64,000 nucleotides of DNA. It comes from Psilocybe azurescens (lineage: Eukaryota > Basidiomycota > Agaricomycetes > Agaricales > Agrocybaceae). Within the stretch, counting starts at the first letter, position 1; every line of letters begins with the position of its first letter. This document shows positions 10,209-26,300 of this stretch, one piece after another. The stretch covers positions 62,001-126,000 of the forward strand of contig JAJIRX010000718.1 in the NCBI GenBank assembly GCA_023853785.1. The letters run 5' to 3'. The notes under the pieces were generated by a model that saw only the letters and a list, made by a program, of their open reading frames with translations, had not been told where the DNA came from and did not search any database. The translations under genes and the position numbers were made by a program.

Positions 10209-13200
10209 ATGTCTAATAAGCGTAGAGATCCTCTACCACGCCTGAATATCGTCCAAAATCTTAATATGCAACAACCTACGGGTGGGCCAGGCCAGGCTCT
10301 ATACTCCCCAGCCCTGCCCACCAGTCTGCAACAGAGTTTCCATCCCGCTTTCCCAATGGCCAACCCTCTTCAAACGCCCATGCAGTCTTTCTTCAATGGC
10401 ATCCCTGGGGCACCCGCACGTCCAGGCCATCACGCCCACCATGCAAGCATTCAGTTAGCAGCAGCGGGCATCCACCCACCCAATTACATGACCCCTGTCG
10501 CCTCTCACTTTCCTCGACCGTCGATGATATTGGGACCGGGTACTCAGCCACAAGCATCTCCACATCCTTTCCCAAATCGTAGTCGACGTCAGTTAAGCAT
10601 TGGTGGTCCTCCGAAGGCGATTTTGGGTGGTCCAGCACGAAAGGTCAGCCCTTTGCCTGGAGCCGTCGGTCCAAGTATTACCCCAGCAGCTACTCCGGCG
10701 CCCGCAAAAGTAAAGAAGGTGATCGTCAATTTGCCCAAAGAGACTCCCGTCGGTGAAGATGGCGAACCTACAACGCGTCCGTCGTGGGCTCGGTCGCCTC
10801 TGCCCAAGGAATCCGACTCTGAAGAGACCGCAGTCAAGGCGGCTGAAATTGATACCGCGGAGTCATATCCACCAGACTCTTGGAGACTTGGCTTGCCCGA
10901 TTCAATTGACGTGTATCTTCCAGGCAAGGTGCGTAACTTTGCAGATGCAATCTTGATGTATAACGAAAATCGAGCTTCGGACTGATAATTCCATTAAATA
11001 GCGCGCATGGGATACGCTTAAAGCACAAACTATCGAGGAGAAGTTGGAAAAACTCGGAGTAGAACGTGGTTCGGGAAGTACTGTTCCACAGATACATGCA
11101 CCCCATGCTCGGGCAGCTTCGGTACGTCGTGTAGACACACCTAATTAACGTGGTGCTACTCGTCTAATCCAAGATTCATTAGATATCGTCGCCCGCGGAT
11201 CCAGCTCTCCTATTGTTCAAGCTGAACAAGCTACAGCAGTCTCAGCAAGCCAGTTCGGCGGGCAACTCTTTGTCAGTATCGCCTCAACCTCCATGGGCTG
11301 CTCCATTTGGCCTATCACCGTCACCTCGAGGGTCATCGCGCTTCCTTACAAACCGCCACGGCCACACGATGTCTCTAGCTCAACCTCCCTCCTATCAGTC
11401 TTCCCTTTTCTCCTCACCTCCCTCACAGTACAATCCGTTTGGCCCACAAGCTATCCTGGGTTCTGAGTCTGTCGCCGATAGCCAGATTTCTGAATCTTCT
11501 GGTGACGCGATTTACGCGCCACAAGGACGCGTACCAATGACTGCACCTAGCTTTGCGCCTCCTCCTCCTTTGTCTGCAGTTGGTGGCAATGTGAGTCATA
11601 TTGACTTCATCCGTGGATTTGGTTTGGATGCTCCTCAAGAATCAGAAGAGGAGTCGGAGGAGGCGCAAGCGGAACTCGCTGAGGAGAGTGAACAGGAAGA
11701 GTTCAATGGTAACATTAATGAAGATTTAGAACTGGAGAACAGCTCTGAGGGCGAGCTTGTGGAATACGACGACGGAACAACAACTGTACCGCAGAGTCGA
11801 CTGCATTCTCGACATGTTTCAAAACTATCGGCTGCGCTTTCCCTTCGCTCAGTCGGTGGTAACTTTACTGCCCAGTTCCAGAATGCTTCAGAAGAACCCG
11901 AACAACGAGAGAACAATGAGGACGACGCGGATGATGAAGACGATGAAGCCGAAAAGGAGAACGAACCTCCGGAACAGAGGGAACCTCCACAGTTGGATAT
12001 CGATCCTGTCGAAGAATGGACAGGGTCAGAAGATCTATATCTTGGACTAGAGACATCTGACGAAGAGGTAAGTATATTGCTTGGATTTTACGACAGAATC
12101 TGATACTTCATGTTCAGAGTATTGGCGAGTGGTCTAATCCTTCAGATGAAGAGAGAGCCCGCCAGCAACGAGTTGACCGGCGCATGCGCCGTAGAGCTGC
12201 TCAGCAACAGCAAATTGATCAACCTCGCCGCATTCCAAACTTTCCCCGACCACCAGAAACTACGCTTGGTTTCACTTCACATAGAGATGATGATATCATC
12301 TCGAATCCCAGCGAGGAGAACTATGTTATGGGAAGACAAGCGGAATTTATTGGTGTCACCACCGAGGAGTATCAGCCAGGGCACTCGAACGCACTGGCGT
12401 CTTCTCTGCCCTGCCCCATTCTCGGGTCACATCTGGCCAATATTCTATACACGATCCTGCTATGGCGCATTCGCGCAATGCATCTGGTACAAGCGGCTTC
12501 CTGGAACCCACCTTCCATCATCAATCAAATCCCTCAGCAGGCAGACGAGAGTCCCTCAATCCTCTTGCGAAACCTTTTGTGTTTGGCGCTCGTGGAGATT
12601 CAGGTTCATGGCAACCGTTCAGTGGGAACTCAACACCTCCCACACAGATGCCAACTGCGTCGTTACCCACGCATTCGCGCTTACCGTCAATTGGCAAGCC
12701 TCTGAATGTAGCTGCTGTAGAGTTCAAGCCTGCCGGGTTCAGTTTCCGACTTGCTAATGCGCCGCAGATGCCTGTGCCTGAGCGATCGATACCACTCCCC
12801 CTCCCGCAACCCCACCACCTGGAGACGATCCATTCGGTCGAATCTACGCCTTTCAAAGTACAGGGTAGGGAGAAGAGGCAACGCCGCGATGGGTCAAATT
12901 CTTCTAATGAACTAGATGAAGGAGATAGCTTCACTTCGTTCAAGTTCCCGATGAAGATGGAGACCTCTTCGCCGCAGGCCATACGTCGTCGTCGATCAGG
13001 ATCCTCGCTCTCTGGCCAAGCACCACACGATCTGAACCCCGGGGCTCAACCGTTTACTTTTGCTGGGTTCTCGGCTGTGGCTAATAATATGCCACGAATG
13101 TCGGCGGATGCGGCAGATAATGCTCCTGAAGAATCGGGCAGTGAGAAGGAAGACAAAGCTAATGAGTCGGGCACGGTACAGGCAAATAATAGCCATGAAC

Positions 13201-16200
13201 AAGAGATTGTGATTCCCGCCGTACCCAAACAGAAACGGGCGCCTATTCCTTTGGACTTCAAACATCCAGTGTCGAGCAACACCGTGCCGGCTGGGTTGTT
13301 CAAGGCGTTGGTTAATAATGACGACCGTACGAGGAGGAGTGTGCGCTCGCGTATGAGCTCGCGCGACATTTTCGAGCATATGCATCGGCCGTCAATGGAC
13401 GATGATGATGTTGCGTTGATTGCTCTTAAAGGGCCACGCAGTCGTCTCGTTACTGATCCTGGCGAGAGGCCAAGTCCAGCCGCGGATGATGTGTTTGGAT
13501 CTATTCGACATGCCCGCCGACGGTCATCGCTGCCGGATGCCCTGCATGACAAGGTGTCGTCGTCGCCTTCTGAGATGTCTGGTGCTGCCCAGGATTTATC
13601 TGCTCGCATGGAGTTGCATCATATCGAGGACATTCTCAACCAACTGTTGGATGATAAGTTTGTAGATTTACGCCATCATTTGACGCGGAAACTTCAAACT
13701 GCCAGCGAAACCAATGCCTCGGCAACCGAAGCAAAGGTGAACGAGGTCATCTCAGTTTTCCGTGCTCAGCTACAGGAGTCGACTACTCGCACTTTGGAGA
13801 ACAGTCAGATGGACGCAAGAGGCGAGTTGGATTTCCAGATGATCAAAGAGGCTTTGGAAGACAACCAACGGGAACTGCTTCAAGCCTTCCAGCGGGAGAT
13901 TAGTCGCGATTCTCAGCAGGCCCCGTCGACATACTCTGCAAACACATCTCAGGATCTTTTGCCTACTATTGAACAACTTGGCAGCAGAACTATCGATGCT
14001 GTCGTTGAAGCAATTTCAGAACTCTCCGCTCGACAAGAAGCGGTGGCTCTCAACGCCTCTGCTCGCGAACACGATCTCATCGTCGACAAGCTTGTCAGTG
14101 TCCTGTCGCCGATGATCCACTCTCTTCAAAACGATCCCATTGACTACGATTTCCTGACCAACCATCTGACACAAGCCGTCAAGCCACACATCTCGCAACT
14201 CATCGACCTTGCGTCAGATAAACGTGAAACTGCTAGTCTCATCGCCGATAAGATTCTGCCCCACCTTCCTTCCGCGAGCGATATGAACATCGATACGGAT
14301 GCTATTACTATGAAACTTATCACTGAAGTTCGACGTGCAATTGCCCCCATTGATGCGTTCGAGATCAAGGAGCAAGTTGCGGATCTTGTGGTTGAACGCC
14401 TGGACTCTCGTCTTGCCGTGCGCGACAAGGCTTTCAACATCGATGGTGTGACCGCCCGGGTCACCGAGAGCGTTTCGCAACTGCTGGATTCTCTCAACAC
14501 TGTACCCGCTGCACTAGGAGAAGCTGGCTGTCAGTCAAAAGGCTGTCGAGGAGCAGCAATTTACTTTTGCTATGTCTCAAAGCCAGATCATTACCTCACT
14601 TGCAGACCTCCCTGGACAAGTGGGCACTCAGCTCGAGACTCTTAGGACTCTTCAGCAGGATATTATTAACAAGGTCGACCAACCGCCTGCGGCTGCAGCC
14701 CAACCCGACGCCAATCTTCTTGCTGTCAAAGATCTTGTAGAGGCTTTTACACTGGACCAGAAGAAGCTTGCAGAACAAACTGAGACTACCGCATCGCAAA
14801 ACAAGGTTCTCTTGGATAAACTCAACAATTTGCCACAAGAATTCAAAGGAGTTGCAGACGGTCTTCAAAGCGCGTTGTCCGACCTCATTACGTCGCAAGA
14901 TAGCACCAAACGTGAATTAGAAGAACAACGCAAGCTAAACACGGAGTATCAAGTTCAAGTTACAAAGGCCCGAGGTTCGTACGGTCAAGCTCGGGTCGAG
15001 AAAAGACGTACTCAGTGAGAAGCTTGCAATTGTTGAGGGTGACCGCGATCGCCTGCGAACCCAAGCCCAGGGACTTGAGGCGGTTGTTGCTTCCAAGGCG
15101 AAGGAGACGAGCACTCTGCAAGCACGCAACGTGGAATTGGAAGAAGCTCTTGCTAAAGCCCTTGCCCGTCTTCAGTCTGCTGACGTTGTAGCCGAAGCCA
15201 ACCAACGTAACATCGCTGATTTGGAGAAGGTTAATAAAGAGCTCAACGCCGAGAAGCAGACTCTCAAATCCAAGGCAGGCCCGCTCCTAAATATCATCAC
15301 TGAAGTGATTACTAACGTGACCTACAGATGGACTCTCTGGAGTTGAGGGTTGAGTTTGCCAATAAAGAAAAGGATACGGCCTCCAAGGCTTTGGAGGATC
15401 TTGGACGCCAACACGCGCATTTAATGTCGCAACAAAACAACTGGGATGCTCTCAGTGCCGCAACCGAGAAGATCAATATGGTCTTCCACTTACTCGAGAA
15501 TGCCGATAGTGAAGAACAGAAGGAACTGAGACATTATCGTGATCAGAGCAAGGTGTTTGGAGGATGAAAATTTGGCAATGCAGAAGCGATTCAAAGACCT
15601 CGAAACGAAAACGGCCAACAATGACCGAACATTGGCAACAACCCGTCAGACACTTACTCAAGCACAGCAGCGGTCTTCTGAATGGGAACGCCGGGCCAAG
15701 GAGTGCGAGGGCCAGCTCGAAATGGTGCAAACCAAATTTGAGCAAGCTGAACAAACTCAATCTCAACTTGACGCTGATTACCAACTGGCCAAAATGCAAC
15801 TTGAAGAACAGGAGGCTGAAGGCCGGCTGCGCAAGGTAAGCAAATCAAGGCATGATGTCGAGACCCTTGACTAATCTCATATATACATTAGGATCGTGAA
15901 AATAAGCTCAGAGATCAAATCACTGCTCTGGAATCGAAATGTGTTCTTCTCCAAAGCGAACTCGAGAAGGCGAATGCTGCAAGAATATCGGCGACAAGAT
16001 CGCCTTTGCCGTACCGGCCACAGACGAACGGCAACACTCATCCTCCACCCCGTCCCGATTCACGAGCGAGCACTATTTACGATGGGCGCGGTGATACCTC
16101 TAACCGTCGTGTCACCTCGTATTCCAGCGCTCGCAGTTTAGCAACCAGCCAAAACGGTCCTGAACCTTCTGTCTGGGATTCAATGCATGCCCCTACTAAT

Positions 16201-16386
16201 ACCAACAGCCAGAGTAAATGGAGTTCACCTCCGATGCACACTCCGGCAAGTCGGTACTCCAGCCTCGCACCGTCGACGCCGAAGGGCTATCCAGCAAGAT
16301 ATAACCAGTACGCTCGAGCGCCATCACCCACCCCAAGCAATGTCTCTGCAGCGCCCACGCAAGGGGACGATGGCTGGTGGGCGTAA
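10209..16386 (+). CDS. Very large fungal coiled-coil protein, function unknown
   Basis: I do not recognise the family. The ATG at 10209 starts MSNKRRDPLPRLNIVQN. The N-terminal third is Pro/Ser/Gln-rich and disordered, with a conserved-looking island (DSWRLGLPDSIDVYLPGKRAW, split by an intron near 10927-11001). An acidic Glu/Asp stretch follows (11640-12060). From about 13600 to 15980 the protein is almost all heptad-like coiled coil (DARGELDFQMIKEALEDNQ, then RFKDLETKTANNDR). It closes with a Ser/Pro-rich tail ending GDDGWWA at 16386. Introns include about 15836-15891. The total is near 1,900 residues. The frame breaks near 12,370, 14,520, 14,990 and at the T3 run 15556-15558; the pieces on either side read as one protein, so I treat it as one gene. 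A scaffold or cytoskeletal role is only a guess from the coiled coil. Confidence 0.65.
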
Positions 16387-17747
16387 ACATTTTCATGCTC
16401 GGGAGTTTTCAGATCTTTTAATATGCTATCAGTTTTTTTATCGCACTTTTTCCTATTCTACATAATCGGTTCAAGCCTGTCCTGAACATTGTTATATTCC
16501 TTCCATTACGCAAAACACACTCATTTTTTAATTCTAGCCATCGGTCCTTCGTCTACCACTATTCCAATTTCTGAACGATAAGTTCAGTCATTCTATATCA
16601 TTCTCTGGCGCATTTGAACCGACTGTGGGCGGAATCTGTACATATACCCTCATTTATCAATGGTACTGCTTTATAAGTACACTGGCTTGGAATACATTTC
16701 ACATTGGGAATCTAATTGCCTGTGACGGGACATGTCCAGGTTGAGCTAAGCAAACGAAAATCTGTCGCGGGTTTCTCAGCTAGAGTTGTCAGGCAACGAG
16801 CGCTTATCATTTTATCTCTAACCATTTTCTGGACAGATTTTGTCTCTCTGAAAGGTGATGGGGATCGTTTGTCATAATCATTCGCTTTTAGATCTCAAAT
16901 AAAGACGTATTGATGGTACAGGTAAGCCGCAATAATCATTTTACAACAGTACAGATAGACGCCCAAGGGTCGTGGCCCTTAATCCAAGTCCCATCCCTCG
17001 CTCATCAAGCTTAACAGTTAGGATACATCCCGTTCTGATGCTACCTTCTCAGAGATAATGTGTCCCGTCTGCGCTTAGTTCCCCTTGGGTGCATGGGTAG
17101 AGTAATTGCCTACGCAGAAAAAGTCAGCGCCAGTCTTGCATCAAGTTCTCGTGTCAAATAATTTACAATGAAGTATGCAGTAGGGATCCATCCACTATAA
17201 TCTATTTACAGCTCCTTGAAGGTGCGTCACTATTTACGCAGATGCTGTCAAACAGTGTCGACAAAGATAGATTGTTGACTGCATTGAATAGCTCCTCATC
17301 TGACAGCCAAATTTGCGCTTTGGTCAAGATATGAGTCAACTTACTCCAACCGCAGAATGATGATGTAGCCATTGACCCAATGTTGGAATTGGATACAGTT
17401 GAACAGAGTATGGACAAGCAGAGGCGACGTTGCCTGTGAGGAGGTGGATAGGCCGGAAACCGAGTCTGGACTAGCGATTCCCTCCGGATTGCATCGAATT
17501 ATGACTCCAACGTAACGAGTGCACCTCTGGCGATCCTCAATCGTGTCTTCCAATCTCAGATGCCAAAGTACCGGAATGGGTACACGTAAACACCCCTGAT
17601 TTATCAAATAGTACTATTTGTACACTCGTACCTAGAATGCAATTAACGACATGGGATCTACATGAATCAATAGGAAAGGCAAAGCGTCAATGTGCGATTA
17701 TGTTATAGAAATGAGACTGGACATTTATTGCGTAAGTATTCGTCAAA
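16387..17747. other. Convergent intergenic region, no gene seen
   Basis: This region lies between the stop of the coiled-coil gene and the stop of the OSBP gene. It holds AT-rich 3' flanks and short ORFs (17202-17417 and 17341-17607 on the minus strand) with no recognisable domain. Confidence 0.5.
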
Positions 17748-19676
17748 TCAAGGAACTGGTTTAGGAGGTGAGGTGCCCGTCGCTGAGCCTGGTTTAGTCG
17801 TGGTGGGGAATATCCATTCTTGAACGGCCCTCGTAGCTTCTTGGGGATCCTTTTGGTATCCTGTGAGTTCATAATTAGCTCATGACAATCATTTGGACTA
17901 GAAGAAAACAAGAATGAGACTTACTTAAGCTTAGGTTGCCATCTTCCGTTTTCTTTCTCAAAGAAACGGGGAATATACTCGGACCCGCTCTCTTCTCGAT
18001 GCTTTCGTTCTTCTCTCTGTGCATCTTCCACTGATGTCTTTGCTACCGTAGCAGCTTCCATGTCTTTGTTTACGATAGCGTCCGTCAGATGTGACCAAAG
18101 CCTATGTCCATGACATTTCGATTACAAAAATCGGCGATATATGATGAACTATAAAATGAATACCTTCGAGACTCATTGGGTTCTTGCTCGTCTTCAGGAG
18201 GAACCCACTTCGGAGAAATGTTCTGACCGTCTTTCAGGGCGTCAAACAACACTCGCTTCTGGCCCGTCTGCACAAGAATTTAACTCCCCATTGTTTTTTT
18301 TTTTTTGGAAAGAGGCCAGATTATAGTTGGCAAAAGACTTACCTTATGATTTTTGATTTCCATGACATGACTCCATCTTCCCGACACTTCACCGACATCA
18401 GTCGAGTTCTTGCGTACCCGCCCAGCCAGGGCATTGTATGTCCCGGAAAAGAATCCCTATTGACCAAGTTTAATCATGAGTTTTATGACAATGCGTTCAG
18501 GGCACGGAATCAATGACCTTCGTCTTGAATTCAAGATCGCAAGACAAGCCATGTTTCTCGTTCTTCGCTATACATGTGTCTCCTAACTCGAGCACCATTT
18601 TTCCAAATAGGATTCCGCGAGCGTACATGTTCGGCATCGTGATAACGTACTCTGTTGTCCAGTGAGCGATGAAGGTGACTGCGAGATTGACGGAGATCAA
18701 GGGTGCTTACCCCCATCCTCAGGCTTGCCGAGTAACGTCACTCGATTTTCACCCTCCATGGTGGTGGAGACGCTGTTGCCGAGAAACTTTGATTTAGGTC
18801 TGAGCTCGCCAATGATGCTGACATGGTTGGCGGGGGAGATGTAGAAGAACGCAGAGACGGGTGGATGGTGCGAAACTGCGCAGTGTGCGCAGGCATTTCA
18901 GTGCCGGAGATAAAGGATTGGGAAGCAAAACTCCGAGTTTCAACTCACCTTGCTCTGCGATGTAGAAGCCCTGCGTGCCGTTGGGATAGTCGTATCTGCA
19001 TCGGAAGAATTCGCCTAGGACAGGGTTATATCTATAATGTGCAGGTCGGTCTCTCGCTGATCAAGATAATTGACTAATGGCGACTCACGGCTTCTTCACG
19101 CCCTTGGGTTTGATATGCCAGCCAGCGAGATAGTACTGCAAAACTCTGATGAATCGTTCTTCTGGATCGTCGAAACTCTCGGCGCTGTGGACATACTGTC
19201 AGATGCCTGAGGATCCTTAAAGGATGGGACGGATGACTTGCCCGAAAATTAGGTCTGGATGCGACATGAAATCGGTGATCCGCTCGAGCATGCTTCGAGG
19301 CTCCAGCACGAAAGTAGGGAATGTAACTTTGGATAGATCCATGCCCACTCTGAAATAGCATAGTGGAAAGCGACACAACGGAAAGAGTAGCGCGAAGACG
19401 AAAAGGGTCAGATGCAGATTGGGAGATGAAAAAATTGCGGTGTGCTCGCCTGAGTTGGGAGATCAAGGAGGTGATTATGGAACCTTCATTCTCGTCTCTG
19501 CGATGCGCGTTAGAGTCAAAGGGAGACATAGTGCGTTAGAGAGGGAGGAGTACGAACAGGATAGAAGTATCGTCGGGTTCAGTGTCGGAAGGTGCTTTGT
19601 CGTCGGCCTCGAGAGAGCCTCGAGGCTTTACAACCCTATTGAACGTGGAACCGGCCTGACTAAAGAGACCCATCAT
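17748..19676 (-). CDS. KES1: Oxysterol-binding protein, Osh4/Kes1 type
   Basis: This is a short OSBP made of the lipid-transfer (ORD) domain alone, with no PH domain. Family members exchange sterol and PI4P between membranes. The first exon reads [15 protein letters not shown]. Later exons carry [16 protein letters not shown], then [15 protein letters not shown] with [29 protein letters not shown], the family fingerprint [13 protein letters not shown], and [14 protein letters not shown]. Near the C-terminus are [11 protein letters not shown] and a tail ending KPVP (stop 17748-17750). About nine short introns are present and the frame is intact. The intron at 19350-19449 has a GC 5' splice site. 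The first two ATGs (19676, 19673) are adjacent, and I chose the outer one. It lies in tandem with DBP3, whose stop is only 165 bp upstream of its start. Confidence 0.92.
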
Positions 19677-19840
19677 GATTGTGGTTAGAGAAGCGGAGAC
19701 TTATATAAGTAGGAGTAGTGGAGAGCAAGAGACACAAGTAAATAAATCACGTTCCTGATCTAGTACAGCCTCAATATCTCAATTGATGTCATACATATTC
19801 ATGATCATATATAATTACTCATAGTGAAATACAGTACTGC

Positions 19841-22334
<2,494 letters not shown>

Positions 22335-23347
22335 TATATCAAGGTATATGGTAGGATAGGAAGTAATGAGTTTGATCGAAGAGGCGATCGTAAAAAAAAG
22401 TTGATGCCCCTCACTTTCCATTTTGGGCCAACAGGAATCTATATTTGGGATGCTCTTAGGCTGGCGAAGGTCAGCCATTCTTGCCATGCAATTCCCATTG
22501 GCATGTGTATACGGTGGAGATGTTAGGGGCTCTTTGAGAGAAGAGAACGGAGGTTTTGGACTAAAACGGGTTTACTTATACTTCATCAAAATCAGTTGTG
22601 CACTTTCTTTGCTTATCCGGATTGCACAACTTAGGAATTGTATCAAGGATGACGATTGTTTGATTACTTGTACTTAGTACATATGTCATTTGTGCTTGCA
22701 AGCGCCGGCCATGGGCAGGAAAAGCGGTTCGCTTGCAGATTTTTGTCGAGGAACCCAAGTAACCAAGACTGGACGATGACTGCGGGCGCAGTTTCTGAAG
22801 CAGTATTTGAGTTGCAGAGAGCCCTTGGCAGATCGTTTGCGGCCAGCAGTCTCAGATGAGGCCCGGAAAGCATAATGGACAAGACAGGCTCGGAGAGCAG
22901 CGTGAGATGGTCCGGGTGCATACTTATTAACCGATGTTCACTGCAATGAAAAGAGCATTCACTAGAGAATCAGAAATGAAAATATACAAGACTTGTATAG
23001 ACATTTTCGAAGTTGCAAAATATGTAGAAGCGCCTTGACGATGGCGGCTGATGACATTGATGAGTTGTTGGCAACAGACCAGACTAGCGGGACTCGGGAG
23101 ATATGAAAAGTAAAGGATGTGCACTCTCTTGCCGTTCTCCTTTCACTCCTTTTCAACGGTCAAGTGAGCCCTTGTCTTTCCTTTCAAAGCTTGCTGGTTC
23201 CACCCGCAGGTAAGCATTCGGGCACAGCATCTCATGACTAAGTGGCCGCCAAGACCTTCTATGTTCTCGTTTCTCATTATAATAATACTCACTGCTTGTT
23301 CTCTCTTTCCGTGCGCCACTCCTTTGTAGGCGGTGTCTCCTTCTCTT
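22335..23347. other. Divergent promoter region, DBP3 / ADAM
   Basis: About 1 kb lies between the DBP3 and ADAM start codons. It holds only short ORFs without family resemblance. The AT-rich stretch near 22,560-22,690 and the C/T-rich leader at 23,330-23,345 are the only visible features. Confidence 0.5.
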
Positions 23348-26300
23348 ATGCATTTATATCACTCTTTATCCACGCTGGTCGTTCTGCTGCTCTCATCATG
23401 GCTTCAGCTCGCAAATGGTAACCTTCTCCCGCTTCCGTCACACCTCAAAGCTAATTCACACCTAATAATTCACAGCCCATAGTCCTGCTGCTAGACCACT
23501 AAAACGAGTGGCTAACCCTTCAACCCTTTCTCTCGAAATTCTTCCCCGACATCCTCATCTCCCCACTCAGTCAAATCTCAGCAAACGACTCTCACCGCAC
23601 CCAAATACCCTCCGATATAACGACTCTTTCCGACTAATACTATCTGCTTATAATGAAACTTTCCATCTACACCTGCGTCCTAATGATCATCTCATTCACT
23701 CTGCTGCTAGGATCCACTACTATACCACCACATCGGATGGAAGGGAAGTTCTAAGTCATACCGTGCCTTTGCTACGAGAGTCGGTAAAGGCTTACCTTGG
23801 GGAGGTTGTCGCACCATACCATTCACCGACCCGCATGCGCGAAGATGCCGCTCGTGTTGTACCACAAGCACATCCTGCCGATCTTGGTTGGGCACGCATT
23901 ATGGTCCATCAACAAGGCGACGATGATCGAAGACTTGCTCCCTTATTTGAAGGTGCTTTCTCCGCACATGGCGTGATATACCATATTATGACCAAGGAAA
24001 ACTATCTACGGAACAAACTCGAGCTCGATCCTCAACTCAGCGAACCTGTCGACGACACGGACGCAAACCTCGTTGTTTGGAGGGAATCAGATGTTATGAC
24101 GTCTGAGGAAGAGCATCTTGCCAAGACTGGGAAACTTCATCCTTCAGAAAAGATCGTCATGCCCCAGTCGTGTGGCCACGATAGGCTCGACTACAATAAC
24201 CCTGCACAGAATCCCATGTTAAGTAGCCCTCCGCCACTCAGTTGGACCGATCGCCTCCTCGTGCCATTCCTTAACGACACGATGTATCGACGAGATGATG
24301 CTCCGACAGGAAACGGTGCGATGAGTTCGAAGTATGTTCATTCATTACATGAGATTGCCATGCGCTAATACGATCGACCATGACTGGTCAGCTTTATCGG
24401 TTCTATCGGTTCAACTGCTGGATGTCCAACTACCCAGAAAGTGGTGCGTACTTTATCCCTGACTGGAACCCTAATAGTCAGGGATTCATTCTTCATCTAT
24501 AGCTGTACATGGGTGTGGCTGCCGATTGCACATACGTTTCAAATTATAAGACACAAGAAGATGCCACATCGCAGATCATCAATAACTGGAATAGTGCTAG
24601 CGCTTTATATAAGGTAGGTCCAAAAGAAATCTCATTTTCAATATCATCTTAACATGCGATTCACTCCGAAAGAATACTTTCAATGTCAGTCTTGGTATTG
24701 CCGAACTTCAAGTTCGTAGCGCCATGTAAGTTTTCTGCGATCTTAGCACTTCCATTCACTCATCTGTGACCCTTCATTAAAGTTGTCCGACAACTGTCAA
24801 CGCCGATAATATCTGGAACATCCCATGCAGTAGCGCCCAACTTGACGCCAGGCTATCTCTGTTTTCTCAATGGAGAGGGGCCAAGGGGAATGATAACATC
24901 GGCTTATGGCATTTAATGAGCGGGTGCCCTACGGGATCAGAGGTCGGAATCGCATGGCTCGCAACTTTGTGAGTTTACCCGCCGATTTGTCTATAGAGCT
25001 CTGATCGACCATTCACTATAGATGCCAACAGGATTCTTCTGGGAGTGCACCTTCCGTTGTTTCAGGGACAGCCGTCTCGACAGGAGGGCGTACTGAATGG
25101 CAGGTTGTAGCTCACGAAATCGGGCACAACTTCGGAGCTATTGTGAGTTACTTCTGTACGATGCGTTCATTTTATCTATCGATCCTGATCCCTGTTTTCC
25201 TTAGCACGATGTAGGTTTGCTTTGGGCCTGTATTACCTTTCTCATTCATGCTAATTTTCGTCAAGTGTGCCGATGGTTGCACCACAAGTTCACCATGCTG
25301 TCCGCTTACTACTACCACATGTAATGCCAATGCACAATTCATTATGAGCCCTGTTGCTCAAGCCGGGGAAACTGTCTTTTCGCAATGCTCGATTGGAAAT
25401 ATTTGTGAGCATTTTCATACTTTGCAGTCCATCTACTCAATTTCATTACAAATAGGCTCTGTGATGACAGGTTCTGGGGGACCAAAGTTACAACCACCTG
25501 TTTGGTTGATCCAGATCCTTCACGGACCACGATATCGCTCCAAATGTGTGGTAACGGTATTGTCGAGAGCGGCGAGGATTGCGATCCAGGAGTTGGGACA
25601 AATTCTACTTGCTGTGACGTCCAGACCTGCAAGTTTAAGAATAATGCCGTATGCGATCCGGATAGCAGCCCCTGCTGCACGGCGCAGTGCAGTTTCGCAC
25701 CAGCTTCGCAGGTTTGCCGCCCGTCCCGCGACACCTTGTGCGATACCGCTGAAATGTGCACGGGCAATTCTTCTTCTTGTCCTACGGATGTGATAGCCAA
25801 TAATGGTGAGTTTTGTTACGATTGGTTTGTTCTCCCGCCCCATCCCAACGACAGTGGAGTTAAATAGGATGCTGATAACCTTCTTCCATAATTAAGGGCA
25901 AAGCTGTGGGAGCAACGGTTTGGCGTGTGCCAGCGGCATGTGTACATCTATCGCACGTGAGTTGTTCCTATTTCTTCCTCGATTCAAGGCAACCATGAGC
26001 TCATGTCCCACGCCTAGAACAATGTCAGAGCGTTGGCGCTTCGATGGGTCTCAAGGCCGCTTGTCCAGACCGCAACGATCAGTCATGTCAGATCTCATGT
26101 CAAGACCCCACCAATTCGGGAGCTTGCATTAGACTGACTTCCCTGCTTATCGATGGATCTCCTTGCGGTACGTGGTAGCACATTACATCCCTCTTCAATG
26201 TGTCCAATGTTACTTGCTATCAATCGTGATGGATGCTGACTGCGTTATCACATAGGGTACGCCGGAACTTGTCTGGCTGGCAAGTGTCAATCTGCTGACT

